Below are positions 1 through 8,820 of a DNA stretch of 64,000 nucleotides, one piece after another (positions within the stretch are counted from its first letter, which is position 1; each line of letters begins with the position of its first letter). The translations under genes were made by a program, and so were the position numbers. Source of the stretch: Sphingopyxis sp. JAI108 (GTDB lineage Bacteria > Pseudomonadota > Alphaproteobacteria > Sphingomonadales > Sphingomonadaceae); the NCBI RefSeq assembly GCF_013410105.1, contig NZ_JACCCJ010000006.1, forward strand, positions 46,368 through 110,367. The letters run 5' to 3'. A model generated the notes under the pieces. That model saw nothing but the letters and a program-made list of their open reading frames with translations. It had not been told where the DNA came from and did not search any database.

Positions 1-1314
1 AAATATCTCGGCACTTTCTTCCGCGCCGGCGACGGTTTCGACGAAGCCTATCGCCTGAAGAACGAGGCGTTCTCGATCTTCGGCACCGTCGATTTCGACG
101 TCACCGACCGGCTGACGCTGACCGCCGGCGCCAACTATACCAAGGACAAGAAGCGTTTCTCGACCGACGTGGTCAGCACCGACACCTTCTCGGCGATCGA
201 CCTCGACGCCGGTGCCTATGCGCCGTTCCGCAACCAGCTGCTGCTCGGCGGCGCGCTGCAACAGGCGGGCGTCAATCCGAACGACCCGGCCGCCGTGGCC
301 GCTTTCGCGACGAATCCCGCGACGGCGCCGATCTTCCAGCAGTTTGTCGCCTTCGCCGATGCCAACGACAACAACCCGGCGGCGAACCCGCTCAACGGGC
401 TGAAGGCGTTCCAGTTCCTGCCGCCATTCCTGAACCTGCCGAACGCGGTCGAATCGGGCAAGACCAACGACAGCGATCTCGCGTGGAGCGTCCGCGCCGC
501 CTATGAGCTAACCGACACGGTCAACGTCTATGCGACCTATGCGACGGGGTTCAAGGCCAGCTCGGTCAACCTGTCGCGCGACAGCCGCCCGCTCGCCAGC
601 GACCTTGCGGCGATCGAAGCGGCGGGGCTGACGACGCCGAACCTCGCCTCGGGCTCTCGCTTTGCGGCGCCCGAAGAATCCGAAGTCTATGAATTCGGCC
701 TCAAGGCGAACTGGTCGGTCGCGGCGCTGAACCTCGCGGTGTTCAAACAGTCGATCAAGGGCTTCCAGTCGAACGTCTTCACCGGCACGGGCTTCGCGCT
801 TGCCAACGCCGGCAAGCAGTCGACCTTCGGCGTCGAATTCGACGGGTCGGTGCGTCCGGTCGCCGGGCTCAACCTCAACCTCGCGGTCACTTATCTCGAC
901 GCCAAATACGACAGCTTCGTCGGCTCGGCGTTCGGCGACCTTTCGGGGCGCAAGCCCGCGGGCATTCCCGACCTGTCGGTTTCGATGGGCGGCACCTATA
1001 CCCACGAATTCGCCGGCGGCACGCGCGCGATCGCGCATGTCGATTATCAGTATGAAAGCCCGACGCAGATCGTCGACGGCCTGAACGGCTTTCCTGAAAG
1101 CGTCGCGCAGAATCTGAAGCGCGAGGTGAACCAGCTCAACGCGTCGTTCACGCTGGCGCTGACCAACGGGCTCGAAGTCGGTGTGTGGGGCCGCAACCTG
1201 ACCAACGCGCAATATCTGACGACGATCTTCAACGCCGTCGCGCAGGCGGGCAGCGTCTCGGGCTATCCCAGCCAGCCGCGCACCTATGGCGGCACCGTCC
1301 GCTTCAAATTCTGA
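1..1314 (+). CDS. TonB-dependent outer-membrane receptor, C-terminal part (5' end outside window)
   Basis: The reading frame is open from base 1, so the gene begins before the window. The visible 437 residues are strands and loops of a TonB-dependent receptor barrel. Frequent alternation such as VNVYATYATGFKASSVN, the late motif VGVWGRNLTNAQYLTT and the aromatic end TYGGTVRFKF (terminal Phe for barrel assembly) are typical of the family. The plug domain, signal peptide and TonB box are not visible, so the transported ligand cannot be named. It converges on another TonB-dependent receptor, with a shared hairpin terminator between them. Family is confident, substrate unknown. Confidence 0.9.
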   Translation, partial: KYLGTFFRAGDGFDEAYRLKNEAFSIFGTVDFDVTDRLTLTAGANYTKDKKRFSTDVVSTDTFSAIDLDAGAYAPFRNQLLLGGALQQAGVNPNDPAAVAAFATNPATAPIFQQFVAFADANDNNPAANPLNGLKAFQFLPPFLNLPNAVESGKTNDSDLAWSVRAAYELTDTVNVYATYATGFKASSVNLSRDSRPLASDLAAIEAAGLTTPNLASGSRFAAPEESEVYEFGLKANWSVAALNLAVFKQSIKGFQSNVFTGTGFALANAGKQSTFGVEFDGSVRPVAGLNLNLAVTYLDAKYDSFVGSAFGDLSGRKPAGIPDLSVSMGGTYTHEFAGGTRAIAHVDYQYESPTQIVDGLNGFPESVAQNLKREVNQLNASFTLALTNGLEVGVWGRNLTNAQYLTTIFNAVAQAGSVSGYPSQPRTYGGTVRFKF

Positions 1315-1364
1315 TCGAGGGCGGCCGGGCGGCAATGCGCCCGGCCCTCCCGGCGACGGACAAA

Positions 1365-1407
1365 AGAAACCCCGGCCTCTCGATGGAGAGGCCGGGGTTT
1401 CTTTTTT
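1365..1407. terminator. Bidirectional intrinsic terminator between two convergent receptor genes
   Basis: A perfect 16-bp inverted repeat (arms 1365-1380 and 1387-1402) with a 6-nt loop is followed by a T run on the plus strand (1402-1407) and by TCTTTTG on the minus strand. It sits between the stops of two convergent receptor genes, so it can end transcription from both sides. Confidence 0.88.
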
Positions 1408-1426
1408 GGCGTTGCCGCCTAGGCTA

Positions 1427-4400
1427 TCAGAATCGCACACCCGCCGCGATGCCATAGCGGCGCGGTTCGAGCGTGAAGATATTGGTGTAATTCCCCGACG
1501 ACTGGTCGGTGATGTACAGGCCGGTGACGCTGTTGGCGTCGAAGACGTTCTGGATGAACCCCTTCACATACCATTTGTCGTCGGGGCCGTTCAGCTGCAG
1601 CTGGGCATTGACCTGGGCATAGCCCTTGATCCGGTTGACGTTACCGTTGAAGATGCTGCCATAGCTTTCGCCGGTATAGGCGAGGTCGACACGCGGGACG
1701 AGCGTCATGTCGCCGTCGCCCAGTCGCGCGGTATATTGCACGCCCGCGCTGAACTTGTAGTTCGGCGCCTGCGGCAACTGGTTGCCCTTGATGTTGACGG
1801 GGATGCCGGCGGAGAAATATTCGATCCCGCCGAAGGCTGCCGGATCTAGCCCCGCCGCTGCGAAAGCGCCGGCCGCTGCGGCATCCATGACCGAACAGAT
1901 GCTGAAGGCGCCCGTCGAAGCGATGCCGCCGTCCGCCGGAAACGTCGTAGTCGGTTGCAGATTGGCGCCAGCGGCTACACCGGGGACGAAGCCTCCGTTG
2001 ATCACCTGCTGGACGCCGTTCACGAAGGCGTTGACCCCTGCGGCGTTGCCCGAGGTCGACGCGATCGCGCAGTTCGCGGCATTGGTGATGTCCTTGATGA
2101 TCACCGCGTCGCTCCGGCCGCCGCCGAAGTCGCGGGGGTTGCTCGTGAACTTGTCGTCGGTGACTTTGCTGTGCAGGTAGCTGAAGCCCAGGTTGACGAC
2201 GACATCGGGGTCGGGCCGGACGATCGCTTCGGCCTCGAAACCATAGATGTCGGCGCTGACATTGTCGTTGACCGCGGTGCGGGCGACGATCTTGCTGAGC
2301 TGCAAATCCTTGTACTTATAATAGAAGGCGGTGAGGTTCAGCTGGAGCGCCCCGTTGCCGAAGGTGTTTTTCGACCCGATTTCGAACGCATCGACCTGTT
2401 CGGGCCGGAAGCTTTCGGGCACTTCGAAGATCGGCTGCAGCGGCGGATTGATGCCGCCCGATTTATAACCGCGCGAATAGGAAGCATAGAGCAGGTTGTC
2501 GTCGGTGACCTTGAAGTCCAGCACCGCGCGGCCGGTCAGTTTGTTGAACTTTACCGTGCGTTCTTGAATAATCTGGTTGCCTGGCGTCCCGGGGTCGGCG
2601 TCGAACGAGCCGACGAACGGCGAGTCGAACACGCTGCCCGTCCCTCCGTGCGGAGCAAGGAAGCTCGCCAGAGTGGAACGCGCCCTGACGCTCTTCTTGT
2701 CATTGTTGTAGCGAAGCCCGGCGGTCAGTTTGAGGCGGTCGCTGAACTCGAAATAGGCTTCGCCGAACAAGCCGTACGACGTGATCTTCAAATCGTCGGT
2801 GTTGTTGCGGAAGAAAGGCGTCGCGAGGAACGATGGCGGCAAGGGCGCGGCGATCGTCTGCCCCGGATTGTCCGGGTCGGGCACGCGGTTGGTCGCCGCG
2901 GTAAAGGCCCCCAGAACGCCGGTCAGATAGTCGATGGGAAAGGCGTTCACATAATAGCTGTTCTCGGTCAGATGGTAATCGGCATAGATACCGCCGACCA
3001 GGAAGTTGAACGGCCCGTCGAGGTCGCTCGACAAAATGCCCTCGACCGACCAGCTGCTGTTATACTGGTTCGACCGGTCGAACTGGAGCGACTGATCGCT
3101 ACAGATCTTGTTGCCGCCGAAGCTGCCATAGCCACTTTCCTCGGCCAGCGATGTGCAGAGCTGGCCGTTCGGCCCGTCCGGAATGATCGCGGCGGCCACA
3201 GGGCCGAAATAGGCGTTCGACAGGATCGGATTGCCGCCGGCGTCCACCCCCAGCGGGATGGGATTCGCGGCGAAGAAGGCAAGCGTGTTGAGAGCGGTCG
3301 CATAGAGGGAGCGGTCTCCGACATTGCTGTTATAGTCCTGCGATGCGTCGAGCTTGACCTTCTGATACTGGCCCGAAACCTGCAACGACACTGGCCCGAA
3401 ATTATGCTCGATCTGGCCCTGCAGCGTCAGTTCGCTGGTGAAATAGCTCGGCGTATAAGCGGTGTTCACCGTTCGCGGATCCGACGGGATCGTCGTATTG
3501 GCATAGACGTCGGGGCCATAAAGGCTGCCGAGCGCGAATGATTCCGGGATACCGCGAATGGCGAGGAACTCGCGCGAGGTCAGCGCCGCGGTGAAGGTCG
3601 CGTTGCCGTTGAACGGCGAATTGTCGAGGCGGCTGTTCAGACAACCGAGAATGCCGGTCGGGTCGCGCTGGCACAGCTGTTTCTGGATGCGCGTGCGCTG
3701 GTCCTTTTCGCGAAAATAGGAAGCGAGCAGGTCGACCGTCGTGTCGGGGGTCGGTTCCCAACGGAACGAGCCGCGGACCGAATAGAGGTCGCGGTCGTCG
3801 ATGCGCGTGTCGAGGAACTCGTTCTTCGTATAGCCGTCGCGGTTGAGGTAGATGCCGGCGACGCGGATGCCCGCCGTATCGCCAAGGGGGATGTTGACCA
3901 TCGCCTTGGCCTTCATCGAATCATAATTGCCATATTCGGCTTCGGCGGCGGCTTCGAAGACGCCGAGCTTGGGCTTGGCGGTGATCACGTTGACCACGCC
4001 CGAGGTCGCGTTGCGGCCAAACAAGGTGCCCTGCGGCCCGCGCAGCACTTCGATGCGTTCGAGGTCGAAGAATTCGGTTTCGAACAGGCGCGTCGAAAAC
4101 AGCGGGTCGCCATTCAGGTGGATCGCGGTCGCGCTGTCGCAGGTCGTGCCGACGCAAAGGTCGCCGATGCCGCGGATCGTGAAGCTGGCGCCCGTGAAAT
4201 TGGTCTTGGTGAAGGTGACGTTGGGCAGGGTCAGCTGAAGATCGGACGGCGTCTTGATCTGTTGCGCTTCGAGCGCCTCGGTCGAGAAGGCGCTGACCGC
4301 GATCGGCACGTCCTGCAGGCGTTCCGACTGGCGCTGCGCCGTGACGACGATTTCGCCGCCGAAAGCATCGCGTTCCACTTCATCCGCCGCATCCTGCGCA

Positions 4401-4462
4401 TAGGCCGGTGTCGCCACCGTCATCGCAAGGATCGACGTTCCGATCAGTGCCTTGAACTTCAT
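1427..4462 (-). CDS. TonB-dependent receptor, 1011 aa, complete
   Basis: A full-length outer-membrane receptor for TonB-driven uptake. Residues 1-22 are a signal peptide ending YAQ, and EIVVTA near residue 37 is a TonB-box-like segment. A plug domain follows (ERIEVLRGPQGTLFGRNATSG), then a 22-strand-type barrel ending RRYGIAAGVRF. The start is well placed, with AGGGAGG about 7 nt before the ATG. Sphingomonad receptors of this length often take up complex organic ligands, but nothing here identifies one. Notable are paired cysteines in the plug (C103/C108) and in several presumed outside loops, likely disulfides. The nearby PKHD hydroxylase and sulfotransferase-like genes may be linked functionally; that is inference only. 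Confidence 0.93.
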   Translation of the reverse strand: MKFKALIGTSILAMTVATPAYAQDAADEVERDAFGGEIVVTAQRQSERLQDVPIAVSAFSTEALEAQQIKTPSDLQLTLPNVTFTKTNFTGASFTIRGIGDLCVGTTCDSATAIHLNGDPLFSTRLFETEFFDLERIEVLRGPQGTLFGRNATSGVVNVITAKPKLGVFEAAAEAEYGNYDSMKAKAMVNIPLGDTAGIRVAGIYLNRDGYTKNEFLDTRIDDRDLYSVRGSFRWEPTPDTTVDLLASYFREKDQRTRIQKQLCQRDPTGILGCLNSRLDNSPFNGNATFTAALTSREFLAIRGIPESFALGSLYGPDVYANTTIPSDPRTVNTAYTPSYFTSELTLQGQIEHNFGPVSLQVSGQYQKVKLDASQDYNSNVGDRSLYATALNTLAFFAANPIPLGVDAGGNPILSNAYFGPVAAAIIPDGPNGQLCTSLAEESGYGSFGGNKICSDQSLQFDRSNQYNSSWSVEGILSSDLDGPFNFLVGGIYADYHLTENSYYVNAFPIDYLTGVLGAFTAATNRVPDPDNPGQTIAAPLPPSFLATPFFRNNTDDLKITSYGLFGEAYFEFSDRLKLTAGLRYNNDKKSVRARSTLASFLAPHGGTGSVFDSPFVGSFDADPGTPGNQIIQERTVKFNKLTGRAVLDFKVTDDNLLYASYSRGYKSGGINPPLQPIFEVPESFRPEQVDAFEIGSKNTFGNGALQLNLTAFYYKYKDLQLSKIVARTAVNDNVSADIYGFEAEAIVRPDPDVVVNLGFSYLHSKVTDDKFTSNPRDFGGGRSDAVIIKDITNAANCAIASTSGNAAGVNAFVNGVQQVINGGFVPGVAAGANLQPTTTFPADGGIASTGAFSICSVMDAAAAGAFAAAGLDPAAFGGIEYFSAGIPVNIKGNQLPQAPNYKFSAGVQYTARLGDGDMTLVPRVDLAYTGESYGSIFNGNVNRIKGYAQVNAQLQLNGPDDKWYVKGFIQNVFDANSVTGLYITDQSSGNYTNIFTLEPRRYGIAAGVRF

Positions 4463-4897
4463 CTACAGCCTCCCTTTTTCGATCCCGCAAGGTGCGGGGC
4501 CGCCCAACATCAAATTGTGGTAAGGGGAGGGGAAACGACCAGACATGGCAAAGGGCACCCGGCCGAAACGGCCATGTGCCCTCGTGAATCCCACCTGCCA
4601 GCTGCGCTGGTCATCGTCCTCTCCCACCGGCGTCGGGGAAAACGCCGGCCTCTCCGGAATACGACCCGCTTGAGCGAGTTCTGTATGGCAAGGAAGGTGC
4701 GCCGAGTTGACGAAAGCGTCAAGTAACTTGTTGAGCCCAAAAAAGGACGCGAAACCGCGCCTCTTCGAACGCATAAAAAGCGAAGATTCCGCAACGTAAA
4801 CTTGGCGGGCTGGCATAAATTCTTGTTGTCCGGGCCTTGCTTATCGGCTCAGGCACGTCGAAATGTGCGACATGATGGCAACAGTGAAGGCGGGGCG
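4463..4897. other. Divergent intergenic region between receptor gene and folE
   Basis: About 435 bp without a convincing gene. It must hold the promoters of the reverse-strand receptor and of folE. The only structure noted is a 7-bp inverted repeat (4627-4633 / 4642-4648), which in the receptor direction could be a leader hairpin. No recognised riboswitch or operator was seen. Confidence 0.5.
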
Positions 4898-5500
4898 ATG
4901 AGCGACGACAAGAGTGAATTGGGACCCGATGGCAAGGTGATCGTGCCCGACCACGTCGCCGACGCCGTCCGCACGCTGATCGAGTGGGCGGGCGACGATC
5001 CGGCGCGCGAGGGCCTGCTCGATACGCCGCGCCGCGTCGCGCGCGCCTGGAAGGAATATTGCTCGGGCTATGCCGACGACCCGTCGGTCCATCTCTCGCG
5101 CACCTTCGAGGAGGTCGGCGGCTATGACGAAATCGTCCTCCTGCGCGACATCCCGTTCCAGTCGCATTGCGAACATCATATGGCGCCGATCACTGGCAAG
5201 GCGTCGATCGCTTATCTGCCGCGCGACCGCGTCGTCGGCATCTCCAAACTCGCGCGCGTGCTCAACGGCTATGCGCGGCGGCTGCAGGTTCAGGAACGGC
5301 TGACCGCCGAAGTCGCGCGTTGCATCTGGGACAATCTCCACCCGCATGGCGTCGCGGTGGTGATCGACGCGCAGCACGGCTGCATGACGGGGCGCGGCGT
5401 GCGCACCCCCGGCGTCGGCATGGTGACGAGCCGTCTGCTCGGCTGCTTCCTCGACGACGAGCGCAGCCGCAAGGAAGTGCTGAGCCTGATGGGCTACTGA
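4898..5500 (+). CDS. folE: GTP cyclohydrolase I
   Basis: Cytoplasmic enzyme converting GTP to 7,8-dihydroneopterin triphosphate, the first step of tetrahydrofolate synthesis. With this start the protein is 200 residues. The zinc ligands are C91 and H94 in SHCEHH and C162 in HGCMTGRG, with the same spacing as C110/H113/C181 of the E. coli enzyme. The upstream in-frame ATG at 4802 would add 32 residues unlike the family; ATG 4898 gives the usual N-terminus and has a purine-rich stretch before it. It converges with the hydroxylase gene, with only one base between the stops. A canonical zinc-dependent type I enzyme. Confidence 0.96.
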   Translation: MSDDKSELGPDGKVIVPDHVADAVRTLIEWAGDDPAREGLLDTPRRVARAWKEYCSGYADDPSVHLSRTFEEVGGYDEIVLLRDIPFQSHCEHHMAPITGKASIAYLPRDRVVGISKLARVLNGYARRLQVQERLTAEVARCIWDNLHPHGVAVVIDAQHGCMTGRGVRTPGVGMVTSRLLGCFLDDERSRKEVLSLMGY

Positions 5501-5501
5501 A

Positions 5502-6158
5502 TCAGCGGCGCCACATCCGCAAGAGCTGGTACTGGACCGCCTGCAGCCGCGTGAAGTTCGCGGGCTCCATCTTGCCACCCTCCAGCGCGGCCACCTCGTT
5601 GAGTTCGTACATCAGGTTCCGGTGCTGGACGTCGGGGATCAGGCTCTGGATGAAGGTGATCGCGACAAGGCGCTCGCCGCGCGTCACCGGTTCGACTTCG
5701 TGCAGCGTGTGCGAGGGATAGACGACAGCGACCCCAGGCGCCTCCTTGAAGCGCAAATCGGCATTCCCCAACTGCACATGCAGCGCGCCGCCGTCATAAT
5801 CGGCGGGGTCGTTCAGGAACACCGTGCAGCTGACGTCGGTGCGCAGCTGGCCGTCGGGCAGCGGGATATAGGCCGCGTCGGGATGCAGTCCGTAATTCAT
5901 GCCCGGCGTGTAACGCGTCAGCAGCGGCGGGGCGATGCGCGCCGGAAAGGAGAATTCCATGAAGTCGGGATTCTGCACCATCGCATCGAGCAAAATCTTC
6001 GACGAGCGTTCATAGGCGCCCGCGTCGTGCAACTGCAGGTTGTTCTTTACCGTCGAATGAGGGTTGCTGATCTTGCCGTCGACGAACTTGCCGCTCGCGG
6101 CAATTTCGCGCAGCGCGCGCACCGCATTGTCATCGAGCAACTGGACTAGCTTGAACAT
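5502..6158 (-). CDS. PKHD-type Fe(II)/2-oxoglutarate hydroxylase (PiuC/YbiX family)
   Basis: A 218-residue protein of the prolyl-4-hydroxylase-like oxygenase family. The iron triad is H92-x-D94 and H153 (in HTLHEVEPV), and R163 in TRGERL should bind 2-oxoglutarate. Family members are often encoded beside TonB-dependent siderophore receptors and are linked to iron uptake, but the true substrate is generally unknown. Its start lies inside the end of the upstream sulfotransferase-like gene (13-bp overlap), so the two are probably one transcript and translationally coupled. A large TonB receptor lies on the same strand beyond folE. Confidence 0.9.
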   Translation of the reverse strand: MFKLVQLLDDNAVRALREIAASGKFVDGKISNPHSTVKNNLQLHDAGAYERSSKILLDAMVQNPDFMEFSFPARIAPPLLTRYTPGMNYGLHPDAAYIPLPDGQLRTDVSCTVFLNDPADYDGGALHVQLGNADLRFKEAPGVAVVYPSHTLHEVEPVTRGERLVAITFIQSLIPDVQHRNLMYELNEVAALEGGKMEPANFTRLQAVQYQLLRMWRR

Positions 6159-7216
6159 CGGACTTCCTGGATCACGCTCTGATCGCCGAGGATCGGCAGG
6201 TCGGCAAGGTTTGTATAGCGCGCGGCGAGTGCTTCAACCCATGCGATCGCTTCGGCGATGGCCGGGGCATGGTCCGCCGCCGCCTGCGCCTGCAATTCGC
6301 GGCGCAGGTCGGGAGTATAGCCATGCTCGGGCGCCTTCGAATATTGCCGCATGATGGGGCCAGCGAGCGCTGCTTCGATGCGCGCCGGATCGATCGGCAG
6401 TCCGAAATGCGTTGCTTGCGCCATCAGCGCGGCGGCGGGATCGGCCAGCATCGCCTCGAAATCGACCCACAGGCGGCGCGGATCGTCGGGCGGCAGCCTG
6501 CGCTGCGCGGTCGCCATTTCGCAAAGCCAGCTCATCGCGACGCGCGTGACGGGCGGCAACTGCCACAGCGCATGGGGAAAATCGGGAAGCAGGGCCGCGA
6601 GCCGCGCCATGCGCGCGGGCGCCTGCGCCAGCGTCTCGGCCATCGACGCTTCGCCGGCCAGGATCGTCTCGAGATAGCGGGGAAGCGGGACATGGAGGAA
6701 CAGCGCACGGCCGTCGGAGCCCGTCAGATCGTCGGCGACGGCGGTGATCACGCTCGACGCCTTCACCATCGCGCGCTGACCGGGGGCGAAGCCGCGGCCG
6801 AGCCAGCCGAGGGTTTGCGCGAGGCGCGTGCGGTAAAGCTCGGGTGACCAGACCGACTCGGGCCGCTCGATCCGCTCAGCGACCTGCGCGAGCGTGCGCA
6901 GCAGCATCGGCTCGCGCAGCGGCAGCACATCGCCAACCTCGGCGAGCAGGCGCGATACGAGCGTCGATCCGACGTGGCCGATATGAAAGATGAAATGCGG
7001 ACCCGCCGCCGCAGCGCCGAGGTCGGGCAAGGCGTCCCACGCCATCCACTCACGCCCGACGCGATCGGTCAGCAGGCGCTGGTCGAGAAAACTCGCGGCG
7101 CGATAATCGGCCTCTGCCAGCAGCGCGACCAGCACCCGGTCGTTCGCCAGGTCCGCCATATGCGGCAACAGGCTCGCATCAGCGGCGAAACGGGACTGGA
7201 AAGGATCGTCGGCCAT
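6146..7216 (-). CDS. Sulfotransferase-like P-loop protein
   Basis: A 356-residue protein resembling sulfotransferase-family proteins. Near residues 78-91 is a P-loop-like HIGHVGSTLVSRLL, the expected site for the 5'-phosphosulfate of PAPS, followed by LREP at 100-103. The ATG at 7216 was chosen because the longer frame, back to 7408, would run through the rplI terminator and into rplI itself. No signal peptide is visible. The end overlaps the start of the PKHD hydroxylase gene, suggesting a shared role. The acceptor is unknown, and a non-sulfotransferase function is possible because these families diverge widely. Confidence 0.72.
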   Translation of the reverse strand: MADDPFQSRFAADASLLPHMADLANDRVLVALLAEADYRAASFLDQRLLTDRVGREWMAWDALPDLGAAAAGPHFIFHIGHVGSTLVSRLLAEVGDVLPLREPMLLRTLAQVAERIERPESVWSPELYRTRLAQTLGWLGRGFAPGQRAMVKASSVITAVADDLTGSDGRALFLHVPLPRYLETILAGEASMAETLAQAPARMARLAALLPDFPHALWQLPPVTRVAMSWLCEMATAQRRLPPDDPRRLWVDFEAMLADPAAALMAQATHFGLPIDPARIEAALAGPIMRQYSKAPEHGYTPDLRRELQAQAAADHAPAIAEAIAWVEALAARYTNLADLPILGDQSVIQEVRCSS

Positions 7217-7313
7217 CGCCTGCCGCCATAGGAGGGGCGGCGCGGGTTGGCCAGATGGAAGAGCCGGCGACGGGCTGCTGGCCGATCGCCGCCCTTCGCG
7301 GATCGCGCAAATG

Positions 7314-7350
7314 AAAAGGGCCGCGCTTCCTCCCGGAAACGCGGCCCTTT
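7314..7350 (-). terminator. Intrinsic terminator of the rpsF-rpsR-rplI operon
   Basis: An 11-bp perfect stem (7315-7325 / 7340-7350) with a 14-nt loop lies just past the rplI stop. On the reverse strand the second arm ends in CCCTTTT. It separates the ribosomal operon from the following gene pair on the same strand. Confidence 0.8.
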
Positions 7351-7373
7351 CAATAGGCTTTCGCTGAAAAAGC

Positions 7374-8003
7374 TCAGGCTTCTTCGGCCTCGTCCGCGGC
7401 CGGAGCATCCTCGGCAGCGACTTCCGAAGGCGGCGTCGCGTCTTCGAACTCGTCTTCGCTGTCGGGTTCCAGCGCCGCGGCGGCGGCTTCGGCCTGTTCT
7501 TCCTCGAACATCGCGGCGATGACGTCGATGCCCTGCTTCTGCATTTCGGCTTCGTCGGGCGAACGCGCGACGTTGACGCCGACGGTCACCACGACCTCGG
7601 GGTGCAGCTTGACCTTGACGTCGACGAGACCGAGCGACTTGATCGGGCGCTCGAGCTCGACCATCGCCTTGGTGACGCCCTGGACGCCGTCTTCGACAAG
7701 CGCTTCGACGATGTCGCGAACCGCGACCGAGCCGTAAAGCTGGCCGGTGTTCGACGCCTGGCGGATCAGGACGATCTGTTTGCCGTCGATGTCCTTGGCG
7801 CGGCCTTCGGCGTCGGTGCGACGCTCGGCGTTGTCGGCCTCGATCTTCGCGCGGTTGGCTTCGAACAGCTTGCGGTTGGCGTCGTTCGCACGGAGCGCCT
7901 TGTTGTTCGGGAGCAGATAGTTACGGGCAAAGCCGTTCTTGACGGTGACGACGTCGCCGATACCGCCCAGTTTCTCGATACGTTCGAGCAGGATGATTTC
8001 CAT
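7374..8003 (-). CDS. rplI: 50S ribosomal protein L9
   Basis: Large-subunit protein L9, which binds 23S rRNA near the L1 stalk. The N-terminal domain is typical (MEIILLERIEKLGGIGDVV then NGFARNYLLP), followed by the central helix and a C-terminal domain. At 209 residues it is longer than the usual roughly 150. The extra part is a very acidic, alanine-rich tail after residue about 165 (EEEQAEAAAAALEPDSEDE and onward), probably disordered. It is the last gene of the rpsF-rpsR-rplI operon and is followed by a terminator. Confidence 0.97.
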   Translation of the reverse strand: MEIILLERIEKLGGIGDVVTVKNGFARNYLLPNNKALRANDANRKLFEANRAKIEADNAERRTDAEGRAKDIDGKQIVLIRQASNTGQLYGSVAVRDIVEALVEDGVQGVTKAMVELERPIKSLGLVDVKVKLHPEVVVTVGVNVARSPDEAEMQKQGIDVIAAMFEEEQAEAAAAALEPDSEDEFEDATPPSEVAAEDAPAADEAEEA

Positions 8004-8016
8004 CGGTCCGCCCTCC

Positions 8017-8241
8017 TTACTTCACAATGTAGGGGAGCAGGCCGATGTGGCGCGAGCGCTTGATCGCTTTCGCCAGCTCGCGCTGCTTCTTGGTGGACAC
8101 CGCGGTGATCCGCGACGGGACGATCTTGCCACGCTCCGACAGGTAACCCTGGAGCAGGCGGACGTCCTTGTAATCGATGACCGGTGCGTCCTTCTGGCTG
8201 AAGGGGCAGGTCTTGCGGCGGCGGAAAAAGGGTCGTGCCAT
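8017..8241 (-). CDS. rpsR: 30S ribosomal protein S18
   Basis: A 74-residue small-subunit protein that forms a heterodimer with S6 on the platform of the 30S subunit. The family core is clear: CPF near residue 13, then [39 protein letters not shown] and HIGLLPY at the end. Length is normal. It lies 11 bp after rpsF and 13 bp before rplI, so the three are cotranscribed. Confidence 0.98.
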   Translation of the reverse strand: MARPFFRRRKTCPFSQKDAPVIDYKDVRLLQGYLSERGKIVPSRITAVSTKKQRELAKAIKRSRHIGLLPYIVK

Positions 8242-8252
8242 GGTCGTTATCC

Positions 8253-8621
8253 TTATTCTTCGCCGTCGCGGTCACGGCCACCACGGCCACCACGACGTTC
8301 CTGCTTGCGCATCATCACCGACGGACCCTTTTCGAGTTCGTCGACCTTGATGGTGAGCCAGCGGATGATATCTTCGTTGATCGCAGCCTGACGCTCGATC
8401 TCTGCAATCGCTTCGCCCGACACTTCGGCCGACAGCATCACATAATGACCCTTGCGGTTCTTCTGGATCTTGTAGGCGAGCTGCTTCAGGCCCCAGGTCT
8501 CGGTCTTGTGGACCGTGCCCTTGAATTCGCCGATGACGTTGGTGACGGTTTCCGCCAGCGCGTCGACCTGAGCCTGGCTCAGGTCCTGACGCGCGATAAA
8601 GACATGCTCGTAAAACGGCAT
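8253..8621 (-). CDS. rpsF: 30S ribosomal protein S6
   Basis: A 122-residue small-subunit protein, partner of S18. It begins [15 protein letters not shown] and contains [19 protein letters not shown], both standard for S6. The C-terminus carries a charged Gly/Arg/Glu tail ([14 protein letters not shown]). The start is at 8621, where GAAGGA lies about 8 nt upstream; a longer frame to 8732 would run through the leader hairpin. First gene of rpsF-rpsR-rplI. Confidence 0.97.
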   Translation of the reverse strand: MPFYEHVFIARQDLSQAQVDALAETVTNVIGEFKGTVHKTETWGLKQLAYKIQKNRKGHYVMLSAEVSGEAIAEIERQAAINEDIIRWLTIKVDELEKGPSVMMRKQERRGGRGGRDRDGEE

Positions 8622-8651
8622 GGTGCGCTTCCTTCGATTTGGCCGATCGCT

Positions 8652-8674
8652 GGTTTCGCGCCAATCGCGAAACC
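8652..8674 (-). promoter_or_regulatory. Hairpin in the rpsF leader
   Basis: A perfect 9-bp stem (8652-8660 / 8666-8674) with a 5-nt loop lies 31 nt upstream of the rpsF start, within its 5' untranslated region. A CCGG-N7-CCGG element lies just beyond it. S6:S18 complexes repress their own operon in many bacteria by binding leader structures, and this may serve that purpose; the match to that motif was not demonstrated. Confidence 0.4.
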
Positions 8675-8756
8675 CCTCCGGCTGTCGTCCGGCTTTGCGA
8701 AATTGGTGCAAAGCAAACGGGGCGAACGGCACAAGGCCTCGCCCCGAATGAGCGCG

Positions 8757-8784
8757 CCTATACAGATTCGCGGCGAGAACGCAA
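8757..8784 (-). promoter_or_regulatory. Candidate sigma-70-type promoter of the rpsF operon
   Basis: On the reverse strand, TTGCGT (8784-8779) and TATAGG (8762-8757) are separated by 16 nt. Each matches the consensus at 4 of 6 positions. The position leaves a leader of roughly 130 nt containing the hairpin above. Confidence 0.45.
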
Positions 8785-8795
8785 GGTTTCTTCGT

Positions 8796-8818
8796 CCTTC
8801 TCCCGCAAGGGGAGAAGG
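8796..8818. repeat. Short palindromic element after the Mur ligase gene
   Basis: A 9-bp inverted repeat (8796-8804 / 8810-8818) with a 5-nt loop sits directly downstream of the reverse-strand Mur ligase stop. No T run follows on that strand, so it is either a weak terminator or one of the small intergenic palindromes common in these genomes. Confidence 0.5.
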
Positions 8819-8820
8819 GA

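Noticed and set aside
4463..4897. A folate-sensing riboswitch before folE
   Set aside because: Such elements occur before folE in some alphaproteobacteria, but no matching core sequence or convincing stem set could be recognised here.
4802..4897. Longer folE starting at ATG 4802
   Set aside because: The added 32 residues do not resemble the family and the later ATG gives the standard start.
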